From JANMDN01 sp031376285 (lineage in GTDB: Bacteria; Actinomycetota; Thermoleophilia; Miltoncostaeales; Miltoncostaeaceae): 64,000 nucleotides of DNA. Of the stretch, positions 17,144 to 32,546 are shown piece after piece; position 1 is the first letter of the stretch; each line of letters begins with the position of its first letter. The stretch lies in NCBI GenBank assembly GCA_031376285.1, contig JANMDN010000041.1:62001-126000 (forward strand), in the 5' to 3' direction. Position numbers and translations under genes: made by a program. A model generated the notes under the pieces. It was not told the DNA's origin. It ran no database searches and worked only from the letters and a program-made list of their open reading frames with translations.

Positions 17144-17826
17144 GCCCGCTCGAAGGGCAGTGCCGTCGTGAGCCATCCGACGAGGGCGCCGGGGTTGCGA
17201 GTCTGGGTCAGGACCTCGCCGGGGCCGACGAACTCGAAGACGAAGCCCTCACCGCTCTTCAGACTCTGGATGCTCCGCCCCTCGACCGCGCGGCGAAGGG
17301 TCATCTGGACGCCCTCCTCGAAAGCGACCATGTGACCGGAGTCGAGCACGAGCCGCTCGCCGTCTCCGAGACGGACCGTATCGAGGGCGCCGTAGCACGC
17401 GACGACGACCGGGCCGCTCCCCGAGAGTCGAATGAGGAATCCACCCTCGCCGCCAACGAGCGCCTTGAAGCCACCCCACTTCGCGTCGACCTCAACCTCG
17501 GCGGGTGATGCGAGCCAAGCGCCCCTTGCGAGGAAGAGCGCGCGGTCCGGTGTCAGCTCGCGGGTGACGAGGTCACCGGGGAGGTGCGCGGCGACGTCGA
17601 CCCAGCCGCCCTCCGCTGGGGCCGTATAGGTCGTGATGAAGAGCGACTCACCTCCGAGGACGCTCCGCTTGAGGCCCTTCATGAGGCCTCCTTCGACCTT
17701 CGCCTCGATCGCGACGCCGGCCGAGGTCGCCATCATGGCACCGGACTCGACGCGAATGCGCTCGCCGGAATCGAGCTGGCAGCGGGCGACGCCGAAGGCC
17801 GGGGTATGACGGGTAACGATCTGCAC
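17140..17826 (-). CDS. AIM24 / TIGR00266 family protein, 228 aa
   Basis: The family forms a beta-rich barrel trimer of unknown biochemical role. Seen here are the typical start VQIVTRHTPAFGVARCQLDS, GERIRVESGAMMATS, the glycine-rich GGLMKGLKRSVLGGESLF, ALFLARGAWLAS, FLIRLSGSGPVVVACYGAL and the closing FVFEFVGPGEVLTQTRNP. GTG 17826 was chosen because GAGGAG lies six bases upstream and homology begins at once; the frame stays open upstream. The TAG stop lies in the terminal repeat of a dispersed element. Single gene, not in an evident operon. Confidence 0.88.
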   Translation of the reverse strand: MQIVTRHTPAFGVARCQLDSGERIRVESGAMMATSAGVAIEAKVEGGLMKGLKRSVLGGESLFITTYTAPAEGGWVDVAAHLPGDLVTRELTPDRALFLARGAWLASPAEVEVDAKWGGFKALVGGEGGFLIRLSGSGPVVVACYGALDTVRLGDGERLVLDSGHMVAFEEGVQMTLRRAVEGRSIQSLKSGEGFVFEFVGPGEVLTQTRNPGALVGWLTTALPFERA

Positions 17827-18148
17827 AGGGAACTCCTCAGGGTGGTTGGGACCGGCGTCGAGAAGAAACGCAGGGACTACGGCGAGGCGCGCTCCTGGTT
17901 CCATGTCGGAACGCGTCCATGAGGCCGTTTGCGACGTCTGGCTCGAGGGTCTCAGTGGAAGCTGGCCGGTCGCCTCAATGGTTGCACGCATCTGTGAGAG
18001 ATACTTCTCGCAGTACTCGCACTTTGCTGCACGGTATCGCCACCGCCACGGCCCTGCGGTTGCTCCTCACCGTCGAGCCTACGCCCGCCGGAGCGAGGTT
18101 GCTACCCGGCGCCGGGTCTGGCATGACCCCACGTCGATCGCGAGGTCC
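17827..18148. other. Intergenic region upstream of the AIM24-family gene
   Basis: No gene is assigned in these 322 bp. The minus-strand frame that enters the AIM24 gene is open here and encodes a CEYCEKYLSQMRATIE-like stretch with a C-x2-C pair near 18010, but no start codon for it was found. No terminator is visible after the aldose epimerase gene. Confidence 0.35.
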
Positions 18149-19177
18149 TCATCGCGGCACCGCCGTGATCGAAAACGTCGCGGTGAAGGCCGCGCCGGGC
18201 GCGACGACGGGGAGCCCGATGCCGGTGACAAGGGCATTGGTGGGAGCGGTCATCGGCTCGAACGCGATGACGTCGTCGTCTGCGGGAGCATAAACCTGCG
18301 CGCACGGGTACCCCTCGCCAAACGCGACCTCGACGTGCGTGTCGTGGCCGTCGAGGGTGAAGACAGGCGGGTCGCGCAGACCGGTAAAAAGGTCGTCGAA
18401 CGTGCGATCGCCGAGGCGCGCTGTTTCCGGCTCGACCACCTCGACCACCCCGGTGGGAAGCATTCGCTCGTCGAGGATCGCGCGACGTGTGACCGGGAGG
18501 CCGACTTGCCAGTCGCGACGATCGTCTCGGGGAAGTTGGAGGTAGGGATGCCATCCGAACGCGATCGGCACCGGCGGTTCACCGGTCGAGCGAACGTGGG
18601 TGTCGAGCCTGAGCGTGCTCGCGGAGAGCGACGCCGACACGGTGATCTCATGCGGAAACGGGAAGAGCGATAGCAGGTCGTCTCGCTCGACGCTGAGCGT
18701 CGCCGTGGCCCGCGCGCCCTGCTCGTCTGCGAACCGCTCCGTAAGTGTCCAGCCGACATCGACAAGATGCAGTCCGTGGATGGGGAGCCCGTTGTCGTCG
18801 AAATGGACCAAGGGCGACGACTGGTCGAGCACAAACGACGGCTCGCCGAAGGATTCCGATTGGAGCCGATTCGCCCACGGGTGAAGCAGCGGGATCCCCA
18901 TCGTCTTCGCACGATCGACGTAGGCCCGAACACCGGATCGCTGGCCGAGCAGCTCGTCGCCGCCGAGGGTCAGGGACGTCCCGAGCATCGCGAGGCTCGG
19001 GACGAACGTCGCGCGGAGCCCCCCCACCGCCGAAACCAGCGTGATCGCCGGTCGGCCATCGACCTGTCCATCGATCACCTTGTAGGCCGGCGTCAACAGG
19101 CGTGTGCGCAAACCATCGCGTCCGTTGTCAGGAGCCCACGCGCGCCGTCGATGTCGCTTGCCGAGCCGAGCCAGCAT
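18149..19177 (-). CDS. Aldose 1-epimerase (mutarotase) family protein, up to 342 aa
   Basis: Galactose-mutarotase-like beta-sandwich protein acting on free sugars or sugar phosphates. Family marks are GIPLLHPWANRL, GLPIHGLHLVD, the conserved histidine in FGWHPYLQLP, and the C-terminal acidic site VIAFEPMTAPTNAL, where the glutamate would be the catalytic base. The true start is unclear: the ATG at 19177 gives a basic extension, whereas homology begins near GTG 19078 (MIDGQVDGRPAITL). It could also be a non-catalytic relative. It lies 156 bp after the RibD-like gene on the same strand. Confidence 0.8.
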   Translation of the reverse strand: MLARLGKRHRRRAWAPDNGRDGLRTRLLTPAYKVIDGQVDGRPAITLVSAVGGLRATFVPSLAMLGTSLTLGGDELLGQRSGVRAYVDRAKTMGIPLLHPWANRLQSESFGEPSFVLDQSSPLVHFDDNGLPIHGLHLVDVGWTLTERFADEQGARATATLSVERDDLLSLFPFPHEITVSASLSASTLRLDTHVRSTGEPPVPIAFGWHPYLQLPRDDRRDWQVGLPVTRRAILDERMLPTGVVEVVEPETARLGDRTFDDLFTGLRDPPVFTLDGHDTHVEVAFGEGYPCAQVYAPADDDVIAFEPMTAPTNALVTGIGLPVVAPGAAFTATFSITAVPR

Positions 19178-19333
19178 GGGCAGCTCTCGGGCATCGGGGG
19201 TGTGCGGCCGGCGATGAGATTATCGAACCCGAGGGGCCCGACGTGATGAACGATCGCCATCATTGGTGCTGACCCACCTTTCCGGGCGGCGTTCGCCGCA
19301 TCGTCAGAAGCGTGTCCCGAGCGGACTGCTCCG

Positions 19334-20071
19334 TTACACGTCGTGTCGTGCTCGTATGAAGAGCGTCCCGTCCTCCTCGAGCAGCGAGACGACACTCATT
19401 CGTGCGGGCACGTCAAGGGCCGGACCTGAGAGGATCCGTTTGGAGTCGCCGGCCGCGATGCACGGAGCAATCGTGAGGCACAGCTCATCGAGCACGTTCG
19501 CGGCGGCGAGCTGCCCGTTCAGGGTCGGGCCACCCTCGGCGAGAATCGACGCCGCCCCGAGGCGCCCGAGTTCCTGGACGGCACGCATCATGTCGACGTC
19601 CCCATCACCAGCGAGCAGCACCTCGCCGACCTCACCGGCACGACGAAGCTCTGCGCTGGGCGCGTCGGCCACGGTCACGACAATCGTGGGTGTCGCCACA
19701 TCAGCAAACAGGGGCGAGTCCCAATCGAGGCCGAGTCGACGCGACACGACGGCCAGCCTGGGCGTCGCGGCCTGCCCCCGGTCGAGGCGCGCTCGGGTGA
19801 GCGCCTCAGGGAGCCGAACCGCGCCGTAGGTCTCCGCGCGTGCGGTCCCCGCGGCCACCAAGATGACGTCGGCGAGCGAGCGAAGCGTGCGGAAGATCCG
19901 AAGGTCTGGCGCACCTCCGAGCCCGCCCGAGAGCCCGTCGACCGCCGTGGCCCCGTCGAGGCTGGCGATCATGTTCAGACGCAAGCTCGCGCGTCCCAAG
20001 GCGGACGGAAGGTCTCCGTAGACGGTGAGCGGATCGACATCGTCGATCGGTGTCGGCAGCAGTTGTCGCAT
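19334..20071 (-). CDS. RibD C-terminal / dihydrofolate-reductase-fold reductase, 245 aa
   Basis: NADPH-dependent reductase of the RibD_C fold, as in 5-amino-6-(5-phosphoribosylamino)uracil reductase of riboflavin synthesis. Marks are LRLNMIASLDGATAVDG, DVILVAAGTARAETYG and the nucleotide-binding ASILAEGGPTLNGQL. There is no deaminase domain, so this is a stand-alone reductase whose substrate may not be the riboflavin intermediate; actinomycetes carry several such paralogues. ATG 20071 has GGGGAG five bases upstream. Other riboflavin genes are absent from the window. Confidence 0.8.
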   Translation of the reverse strand: MRQLLPTPIDDVDPLTVYGDLPSALGRASLRLNMIASLDGATAVDGLSGGLGGAPDLRIFRTLRSLADVILVAAGTARAETYGAVRLPEALTRARLDRGQAATPRLAVVSRRLGLDWDSPLFADVATPTIVVTVADAPSAELRRAGEVGEVLLAGDGDVDMMRAVQELGRLGAASILAEGGPTLNGQLAAANVLDELCLTIAPCIAAGDSKRILSGPALDVPARMSVVSLLEEDGTLFIRARHDV

Positions 20072-20237
20072 CGTTCTCCCCGCGGATCGTCCCACGAATG
20101 AGCTACGCCGGGGCCAACTTCGTCGCGCCTGCGGGGTCAGGTCGACCTGCGGACCGATGCGTTCGATCAACCGCTCGTGGAGATCCCACAGCTGCCTGTT
20201 GTCGGCAGTCCGGCGCGCGGTGGCCGCAGCACCCGGG

Positions 20238-21704
<1,467 letters not shown>

Positions 21705-21711
21705 GATTCTC

Positions 21712-26280
<4,569 letters not shown>

Positions 26281-26741
26281 GCGTGCTCTCAAAAGGGAGT
26301 TGGACGATCCCGCAACAGGATCCCTACCTCCGCCGGTGGCTTTTGCGAGCCTCTCCTGGCGGTGCAGCCGAGTGAGAGTACCGGGAAACCGTGCTGAGTC
26401 CAACCTGTCTGCGCACGTCGACCGTCAATCACACGCAGGTCGGGCCGCCCGTACCTCGTTGGCGGGACCACTCTTGGCCCTGGGGCCAGAACAGTGGCCG
26501 AGAGAAACATGCCTGTGCAGCGCTAGGATCCCTGGTGAATGTCCGCCGACGGCCACTCGTCCAGTACGAGCAGGCATAACCTGCGCGCGGTCGCCAGTGC
26601 GCGCGGCCACGACCGATGCACCCCGAAATTCGGGATTTCGCCGGTTGGCCAAGCGAGTCGCGCTGGGCAAGCCGTGCTCCGCGCGGTCCTGATCCGACAA
26701 CCCCTGTCCCGCGGCTGCGGGCGACTCCCCAGGTGCCTTCC
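26281..26741. promoter_or_regulatory. Divergent control region between gltB and kgd
   Basis: This 461-bp region must drive both 2-oxoglutarate-using operons. Visible items are a TAGGAT hexamer at 26524-26529 resembling an actinobacterial -10 box, and a small hairpin CGAAAT-TCGGG-ATTTCG at 26624-26640. Both frames facing the genes stay open but look non-coding. I cannot name a regulator or assign the promoter to a strand. Confidence 0.35.
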
Positions 26742-29700
26742 GTGAGCGATGCGACGCAATTGACCCTCCCCGATCTCGGTGAATCGGTCACCGAAGGCGT
26801 CGTGGTGGAGTGGCGCAAGAGCGTCGGCGACACGGTCGAGGCCGGAGAGATCCTCCTCGACGTGACCACCGACAAGGTCGACGTTGAGATCCCGTCGCCA
26901 GTCGACGGTGTGTTGACGACGATCGCGGCGGCGGCAGGCTCGACGGTGACGGTGGGGGCACTCCTCGGCGAGATTGCCGCGTCGAATGGGGCCGCGCCGT
27001 TGCCCGCGCCCGAACCGGCGGCGAGTGGCAAGAACGGCTCGGCACCAGTGGCCGCGACAACGGTCGAGGTGATCCTCCCGCCGATGGAGTCGGTCGTCGA
27101 GGGCACGGTCGTGGAGTGGCGCAAGGCGGTTGGCGACGCGATTGCCGCAGACGAAATCCTTGTGGAGGTCTCGACCGACAAGGTCGATATCGAGGTTCCG
27201 TCCCCAGCTACCGGAACCGTGGCCGCGATCAACGTGGCCGCCGGCGACACGTTTGCGGTGACGAGCCCGCTCGCGGTGATCGCGGTCTCAGCCGGCACAG
27301 CGACGGCGGTTCCCGCCTCGACACCGGCGCCGAGCGCACCGCCGAAGGCCGCTCCGGCAGCGGCGACCGGCGATCTGCTGGCCGCGTCAGCGACCCCGCT
27401 GGCCCGCATCGCCGCAGCCGAGGCCGGCGTCGATCTGGCGGGCATCACCGGGTCGGGTCCGGGCGGAAAGATCCGTCGAGGTGACATCGCGGGCCCGTCA
27501 AACGGTCGCCCACCGGTCAGCAGCGCTCCGCCGTCCGAGGGCGCGGTGCTCCTCAAGGGGCCCGCCGCCGCACTCGCCGCGTACATGGATCAGAGCCGCG
27601 AGATCCCCACCGCGACGACATTCAGGACGATGAACGTCGGCGTGCTCGACGAACGCCGGCGCGCGTTCAACACCGCCCTCGCCGGAGCTGGCCGAAGCGA
27701 GAAGCTCTCCTACACCCACTTCATCGCGTGGGCGATCATCAAGGCCGTCGAGGCGTTCCCCGTCATGGGCACGGCCTTCGAGCGTGTCACCGAGGGGCCG
27801 CACAAGATCGTCCCGACCGGGGTCCACTTCGGGGTCGCCGTCGATGTCGAACGCAAGGACGGCAGCCGTTCGCTCCTCGTGCCGGTCATCAAGGGCGCCG
27901 AAACCCTTGGGTTCGCGGGCTTTTACGCCGCATTCCAGGATCTGATCTCGCGGTCGCGGATCAGCAAGATCACCCCGGACGAGCTCAAGGGCGCGACGGT
28001 GAGCCTCACAAACCCGGGCGGCTTCGGGACGATCGCCTCGGTGCCGCGCCTGATGGTCGGCCAGGGAACGATCGTCGCAACGGGCTCGATCGCCCTGCCG
28101 CCGGGCTTCGAACATGTCGACGCGGCAACGGTTGCAAACCTGGGTGTCGGCAAGGTGATGACGATCACGAGCACCTACGACCACCGGGTCATCCAGGGGG
28201 CCGAGAGCGGCGCCTTCCTGCGCCAAATCGAGATGTTCCTGCAGGGTGACGGTGACTTCTACGGCGCCGTCGCCACGAGCCTCGGCGTCGTGGTGGCGAC
28301 CGCCGCGCCCACAGCCCGCCCCGAGGCGGCACTCCCGGTGGTCACGCCCGCCGCCGTCGCGGCCCCGGGTGTCGCCGATGATGAGCTGCTTCACGCGGTC
28401 GCCCTCGCGATGGCCGAGGTCCGTAACTACCGCACCCATGGACACCTTGCCGCCAAGCTCGACCCGCTCGGCTCGGAGCCCGAGGGCTGGGCCGCGTTCG
28501 ACCCCGAGTTCCTCGGCCTGACACCGGCAATGATGGCCCGGGTGCCCGCCCGAGTGCTGCCGATCTTTCTGAAGGGCGAGACCTTCGCCGATATCTTTCC
28601 GAAGCTTCGCGCGACCTACTGCGGCACGATCGCCTACGAGATCGAGCACATCGCCGACCGCGACCAGCGGCACTGGTTGCGCGAGGAAATCGAGACCGGA
28701 CGGCACCGAGGTTCGATGACTCCCGAGCGCCGCAAGGAGCTGCTCGACGAGCTGGTTCACGTCGATGCCTTCGACCGCTTCCTTCGCCGCACCTATCTCG
28801 GTCAGAAGACCTTCTCGATCGAGGGCGTCGACGCGCTGGTCCCGATGCTGAACGAGATCATCGACCAGTGCGCTGACGGTGGAGCGGCCGAGGTCGTGAT
28901 CGGGATGGCCCACCGCGGCCGCCTGAACGTCATCTCGAACGTTGTCGGGCAGCCGATCGAAGCGATCCTCGCAGAGTTCGAAGGCCACATGGAAGTCGGC
29001 GGCGAAGACGATGAGGACGGTCTCATCCCGCCGTCGACCGCGGGCGACGTGAAGTACCACCTCGGCGCCGAGGGAACCTACGTCAGCCGCGCGGGACGCC
29101 CGGTCACCGTCACGCTCGCCCCGAACCCGAGCCACCTCGAGCAGGTCAACGCCGTCGTCCAGGGCCGCACGAGGGCGCGTCAGACGATCCACAAGGGTCG
29201 AGAGGCGCTGCACGACCCGACCGTCGCGGTTCCCGTCCTCGTCCATGGCGACGCGGCCTTCCCCGGACAGGGTGTCAACGCCGAGTCCCTGAATCTCCAA
29301 GCCCTGAAGGGGTACTCGACTGGCGGCGTGCTCCACATCATCGCCAACAACCAGATCGGCTTCACGACCGATCCGCCCGATTCGCGCTCGACGCGCTACG
29401 CGAGTGACCTCGCTAAGGGCTTTGACATGCCAATCATCCACGTCAACGCCGATGACGCCGAGGCGTGTATCGCCGCGGTGACACTCGCCGTGCGGTTCCG
29501 AAAGACCTTCGGCGAGGACGTCCTGATCGACCTGATCGGCTACCGCCGCCTCGGCCACAACGAGGTGGACGAGCCCGCCTACACCCAACCGGTGATGGCT
29601 CGGGTGATCAAGGACCATCCGATGCCGTGGCAGGTGTACGGGCGCCAGCTGGTCGACTCACGCACGATCACAAGCGACGACCTGCAGGCCATCTCGGCCG

Positions 29701-31046
29701 CTACCGACAAACGGCTCGGCGAAGCCCTCGCGAACGTCAAGCAGCAGCTCGCCGCCGGCCCGCCTCGCGCAACCGACCACGTTCACGCCGTCCGCCAGCG
29801 CCGACTCTCGATCAAGACCGCCGTCGATGCGGACCTCCTGCTGAGCTTGAACGAGCAGCTCCTGATCGTGCCCGAGGGCTTCACGATCCATCCGAAGCTC
29901 GTGCCACAGCTCGAGCGCCGACGGACGGCCATGACCGAGGGCGGCATCAGCTGGGCGCATGCCGAATCGCTTGCCTTCGCGACGTTGCTGCTCGAAGGCG
30001 TTCCGGTGCGTCTGACCGGACAGGACGCCGAGCGGGGTACGTTCAGCCAGCGCCACTTGGTGATGCACCACGTCAACGAACTCGAAGGCTGGCACGTTGG
30101 CCCGGGGCGGACATTCGCGCCGATCGCGAACCTCGTCCAGGCAAAGGCCACCTTCGAGGTCGTCAACAGCCCACTGTCTGAGGCCGCCTGCGTCGGCTTC
30201 GAGTACGGCTACTCAACCGAGGCGCCCGACGCCCTGGTGCTCTGGGAGGCGCAGTACGGCGACTTCTCGAATGGGGCCCAGATCATGATCGATCAGTTCA
30301 TCGTGGCCGGACACGCCAAATGGGGACAGCCCTCGCGCTTGACCCTGCTCCTGCCACACGGTTACGAAGGGAACGGCCCCGAGCACTCCTCCGCTCGCCC
30401 TGAGCGGTTCCTCCAGATGGCGGCCCAGGACAACATTCGGATCGCGAACTGCTCGACCGCCGCGCAGTACTTCCACCTGCTTCGCAAGCAGGCACTTGTC
30501 GAGGATCTTCGTCCGCTCGTCGTGATGACGCCCAAGAGCCTGCTGCGCCTGAAGTCGGCGTCGAGCACGCTGGACGACCTCGCAAACGGTCAGTTCTCCT
30601 ACGTCCTCGACGACCCGACCGGCCGGCCGCGACGCGACCAGGTGCGCCGGATGGTGCTCTGTACCGGCAAGGTCTTCCACGAACTCGACGCCCACCCGGC
30701 TCGCGCCGACGCCGACGACCTCGTCATCGTGCGCCTCGAGATGCTCGCGCCCTTCCCGCACGAGGCGGTCAGAACGGTGCTCGAGCGCTACAAGGGGTTG
30801 ACGCAGGTCTCCTGGGTACAGGAGGAGCCGAAGAACATGGGCGCCTGGGACTTCGTCGCACGCCACCTGCGTCCTGTCATGCCCGCAGGTGTCGAGCTTG
30901 GCTACATCGGGCGCCACCCGAGGGCCTCGCCGAGCGAAGGATGGCCGAAAGCGCACCAGGAGGAGCAGGCCCGCCTGCTTGACGAGTCGTTTGGCATCGT
31001 CGCGGAAGCCGCTGCGGTCGAAGCGAACGGGAACGGAGTCCGATGA
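26742..31046 (+). CDS. kgd: Multifunctional 2-oxoglutarate dehydrogenase with two lipoyl domains fused to E2 and E1, 1434 aa
   Basis: Oxidatively decarboxylates 2-oxoglutarate to succinyl-CoA. Domain order: lipoyl domain 1 (residues 5-80, lipoyl-lysine K45 in TTDKVDVEIP), lipoyl domain 2 (108-185, K147 in STDKVDIEVP), peripheral-subunit-binding domain (about 215-255, TPLARIAAAEAGVDL), E2 succinyltransferase domain (about 272-500, with H481 in TSTYDHRVIQG), then thiamine-diphosphate E1 (about 545-1420: GMAHRGRLNVI, HGDAAFPGQGV, NNQIGFTT, GYRRLGHNE). Mycobacterial Kgd and corynebacterial OdhA have E2-E1 but, as I recall, no lipoyl or binding domain. GTG 26742 is where lipoyl homology starts. 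lpd overlaps the stop. Confidence 0.92.
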   Translation: MSDATQLTLPDLGESVTEGVVVEWRKSVGDTVEAGEILLDVTTDKVDVEIPSPVDGVLTTIAAAAGSTVTVGALLGEIAASNGAAPLPAPEPAASGKNGSAPVAATTVEVILPPMESVVEGTVVEWRKAVGDAIAADEILVEVSTDKVDIEVPSPATGTVAAINVAAGDTFAVTSPLAVIAVSAGTATAVPASTPAPSAPPKAAPAAATGDLLAASATPLARIAAAEAGVDLAGITGSGPGGKIRRGDIAGPSNGRPPVSSAPPSEGAVLLKGPAAALAAYMDQSREIPTATTFRTMNVGVLDERRRAFNTALAGAGRSEKLSYTHFIAWAIIKAVEAFPVMGTAFERVTEGPHKIVPTGVHFGVAVDVERKDGSRSLLVPVIKGAETLGFAGFYAAFQDLISRSRISKITPDELKGATVSLTNPGGFGTIASVPRLMVGQGTIVATGSIALPPGFEHVDAATVANLGVGKVMTITSTYDHRVIQGAESGAFLRQIEMFLQGDGDFYGAVATSLGVVVATAAPTARPEAALPVVTPAAVAAPGVADDELLHAVALAMAEVRNYRTHGHLAAKLDPLGSEPEGWAAFDPEFLGLTPAMMARVPARVLPIFLKGETFADIFPKLRATYCGTIAYEIEHIADRDQRHWLREEIETGRHRGSMTPERRKELLDELVHVDAFDRFLRRTYLGQKTFSIEGVDALVPMLNEIIDQCADGGAAEVVIGMAHRGRLNVISNVVGQPIEAILAEFEGHMEVGGEDDEDGLIPPSTAGDVKYHLGAEGTYVSRAGRPVTVTLAPNPSHLEQVNAVVQGRTRARQTIHKGREALHDPTVAVPVLVHGDAAFPGQGVNAESLNLQALKGYSTGGVLHIIANNQIGFTTDPPDSRSTRYASDLAKGFDMPIIHVNADDAEACIAAVTLAVRFRKTFGEDVLIDLIGYRRLGHNEVDEPAYTQPVMARVIKDHPMPWQVYGRQLVDSRTITSDDLQAISAATDKRLGEALANVKQQLAAGPPRATDHVHAVRQRRLSIKTAVDADLLLSLNEQLLIVPEGFTIHPKLVPQLERRRTAMTEGGISWAHAESLAFATLLLEGVPVRLTGQDAERGTFSQRHLVMHHVNELEGWHVGPGRTFAPIANLVQAKATFEVVNSPLSEAACVGFEYGYSTEAPDALVLWEAQYGDFSNGAQIMIDQFIVAGHAKWGQPSRLTLLLPHGYEGNGPEHSSARPERFLQMAAQDNIRIANCSTAAQYFHLLRKQALVEDLRPLVVMTPKSLLRLKSASSTLDDLANGQFSYVLDDPTGRPRRDQVRRMVLCTGKVFHELDAHPARADADDLVIVRLEMLAPFPHEAVRTVLERYKGLTQVSWVQEEPKNMGAWDFVARHLRPVMPAGVELGYIGRHPRASPSEGWPKAHQEEQARLLDESFGIVAEAAAVEANGNGVR

Positions 31047-32413
31047 GCTCGCGTGTTGTTGTGCTCGGCGGTGGCCCGGCGGGTGACGTGGCAGCGCTGC
31101 GGGCGGCTCAGCTCGGTGCGCAGGTCGTGATGGTCGAGAAGGACAACCTCGGCGGCACCTGCCTGAACTGGGGCTGTATCCCGACCAAGGCGCTCCTTGC
31201 CACCGCCGACCTCCTGCGAAAGATCCGACGCGCCGACGAATACGGCCTCGTGGTGCCTGAGGTTTCGTTCGACTTCCCGAAGATGATGTCGCGCAAAAAC
31301 GACATCGTGGCTCGCCTACGCGGTGGCGTCGAGGCCGCCTGCAAGAAACAGAAGGTCGAAGTCGTGAAGGGCGCGGGGGTTGTGTCCGGTGGCGCGGTGG
31401 AAGTCGACGGGCGCTCGATCCAGTACGACGTGCTCATCGTCTGTACGGGTACCTCGGTCGCCGGTCTTCCAGGTCTTGACATGGACCACCCGGCGATACT
31501 CACCTCCGACGACATCCTGATGCTCGAGGCGGCGCCGAAGGAGCTGCTTGTCATCGGCGGCGGGGTGGTCGGCTGCGAGTTCGCGAGCATGTTCGCGGCG
31601 CTCGGCACGAAGATCACCGTGGTCGAAATGCTGCCCCGCATCCTCGCTGGGATCGACAATCGCACGGCCTCGCAGTTTCAGCGCATCCTCGAAAAAGAGG
31701 GTGTCGAGTTTCACCTCGGGACGAAGGTCGCGAACCTCGACTACCGCGACGACTCGGTCGTCGCGACCCTCGAAGATGGCGCGACGATCGAGGCCCAGCG
31801 CGTACTGGTATCGATCGGCCGGCGGCCAAACACGACCGAGGTCGGCCTCGAATCTGCCGGTGTCGTGCTCGACGAGCGCGGCTACATCCAAGTCGACGAC
31901 TTCCTACAGACCGCAAACCCGACGATCTACGGCGCCGGCGACTGCATCGGCGGCCTCCAGCTCGCCCACCTCGCCGAGGCGGAGGGCCACCGCGCGATCG
32001 AGAACGCGCTCGGCCATGGCGTTCGGCTCCCGATGGACCGGACCGTCGTGCCGAGCTGTATCTACACGCACCCCGAGATCGCGACGGTCGGCCTTCACTC
32101 CGACGCCGCGAAGGCCGCGGGCCACACCGTGAAGATGGGCTCAGCGCGCTACGGCGGGAACGGCAAGGCGCTCGGAGAGGGGGAAGGCGATGGGGTGGTG
32201 CAGCTCGTCGCCGACGCCGAAACCGACGAACTCCTCGGGGCGACGATCATGGGCTCGCATGCGGTCGAGCTGATCGGCGAGATCGGTATCGCGATCGCGG
32301 ACGGGTTCACGATGACCGAGCTCGGGAGCGTGATCCACGCTCACCCGACGGTGAGTGAGCTGGTGATGCACGCGGCCCAGCAGGGCGAGGGGACCGCCCC
32401 GTACCTCTCGTAG
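31043..32413 (+). CDS. lpdA: Dihydrolipoamide dehydrogenase (E3), 456 aa
   Basis: Reoxidises the dihydrolipoyl groups of the Kgd chain and passes electrons to NAD+. FAD motif VVVLGGGPAGDVAALRAAQL, redox disulfide in GGTCLNWGCIPTKA, NAD motif VIGGGVVGCEFASMFAALG, FAD contact IYGAGDCIGG, and the catalytic His-Glu pair in HAHPTVSELVMHA are all in place. ATG 31043 overlaps the kgd stop (ATGA), so E1-E2 and E3 are translationally coupled. The length is normal. Confidence 0.95.
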   Translation: MSSRVVVLGGGPAGDVAALRAAQLGAQVVMVEKDNLGGTCLNWGCIPTKALLATADLLRKIRRADEYGLVVPEVSFDFPKMMSRKNDIVARLRGGVEAACKKQKVEVVKGAGVVSGGAVEVDGRSIQYDVLIVCTGTSVAGLPGLDMDHPAILTSDDILMLEAAPKELLVIGGGVVGCEFASMFAALGTKITVVEMLPRILAGIDNRTASQFQRILEKEGVEFHLGTKVANLDYRDDSVVATLEDGATIEAQRVLVSIGRRPNTTEVGLESAGVVLDERGYIQVDDFLQTANPTIYGAGDCIGGLQLAHLAEAEGHRAIENALGHGVRLPMDRTVVPSCIYTHPEIATVGLHSDAAKAAGHTVKMGSARYGGNGKALGEGEGDGVVQLVADAETDELLGATIMGSHAVELIGEIGIAIADGFTMTELGSVIHAHPTVSELVMHAAQQGEGTAPYLS

Positions 32414-32454
32414 TCGTGCTTGTGTGGCGGCCCGCTGCCCGCGGGACTGGTGCA

Positions 32455-32464
32455 GTGTCGACAC
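32455..32464. promoter_or_regulatory. Perfect 10-bp palindrome ahead of the lipoate ligase-like gene
   Basis: GTGTCGACAC is self-complementary and sits 83 bp before the GTG at 32547 and 42 bp after the lpd stop. A dimeric repressor site is possible, but a 10-bp palindrome is also expected by chance in a window of this size. Confidence 0.25.
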
Positions 32465-32546
32465 ATCCGTCGCGCCCGCCGACACCATTTGCGAGCTACG
32501 CTGAAACCGGGTGGTGGTCCGGGGTGGCCCCGATCGACCTCGTGGC

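Noticed and set aside
26624..26640. Hairpin CGAAAT-TCGGG-ATTTCG before kgd as a regulator site
   Set aside because: Six-base arms are too short to separate from chance in this window; mentioned only in the description of the control region.
27498..29618. 706-codon minus-strand frame opposite kgd
   Set aside because: Antisense shadow caused by strong GC bias at third codon positions; the plus strand has full domain support and the minus product is rich in Arg, Asp and Gly without a fold.
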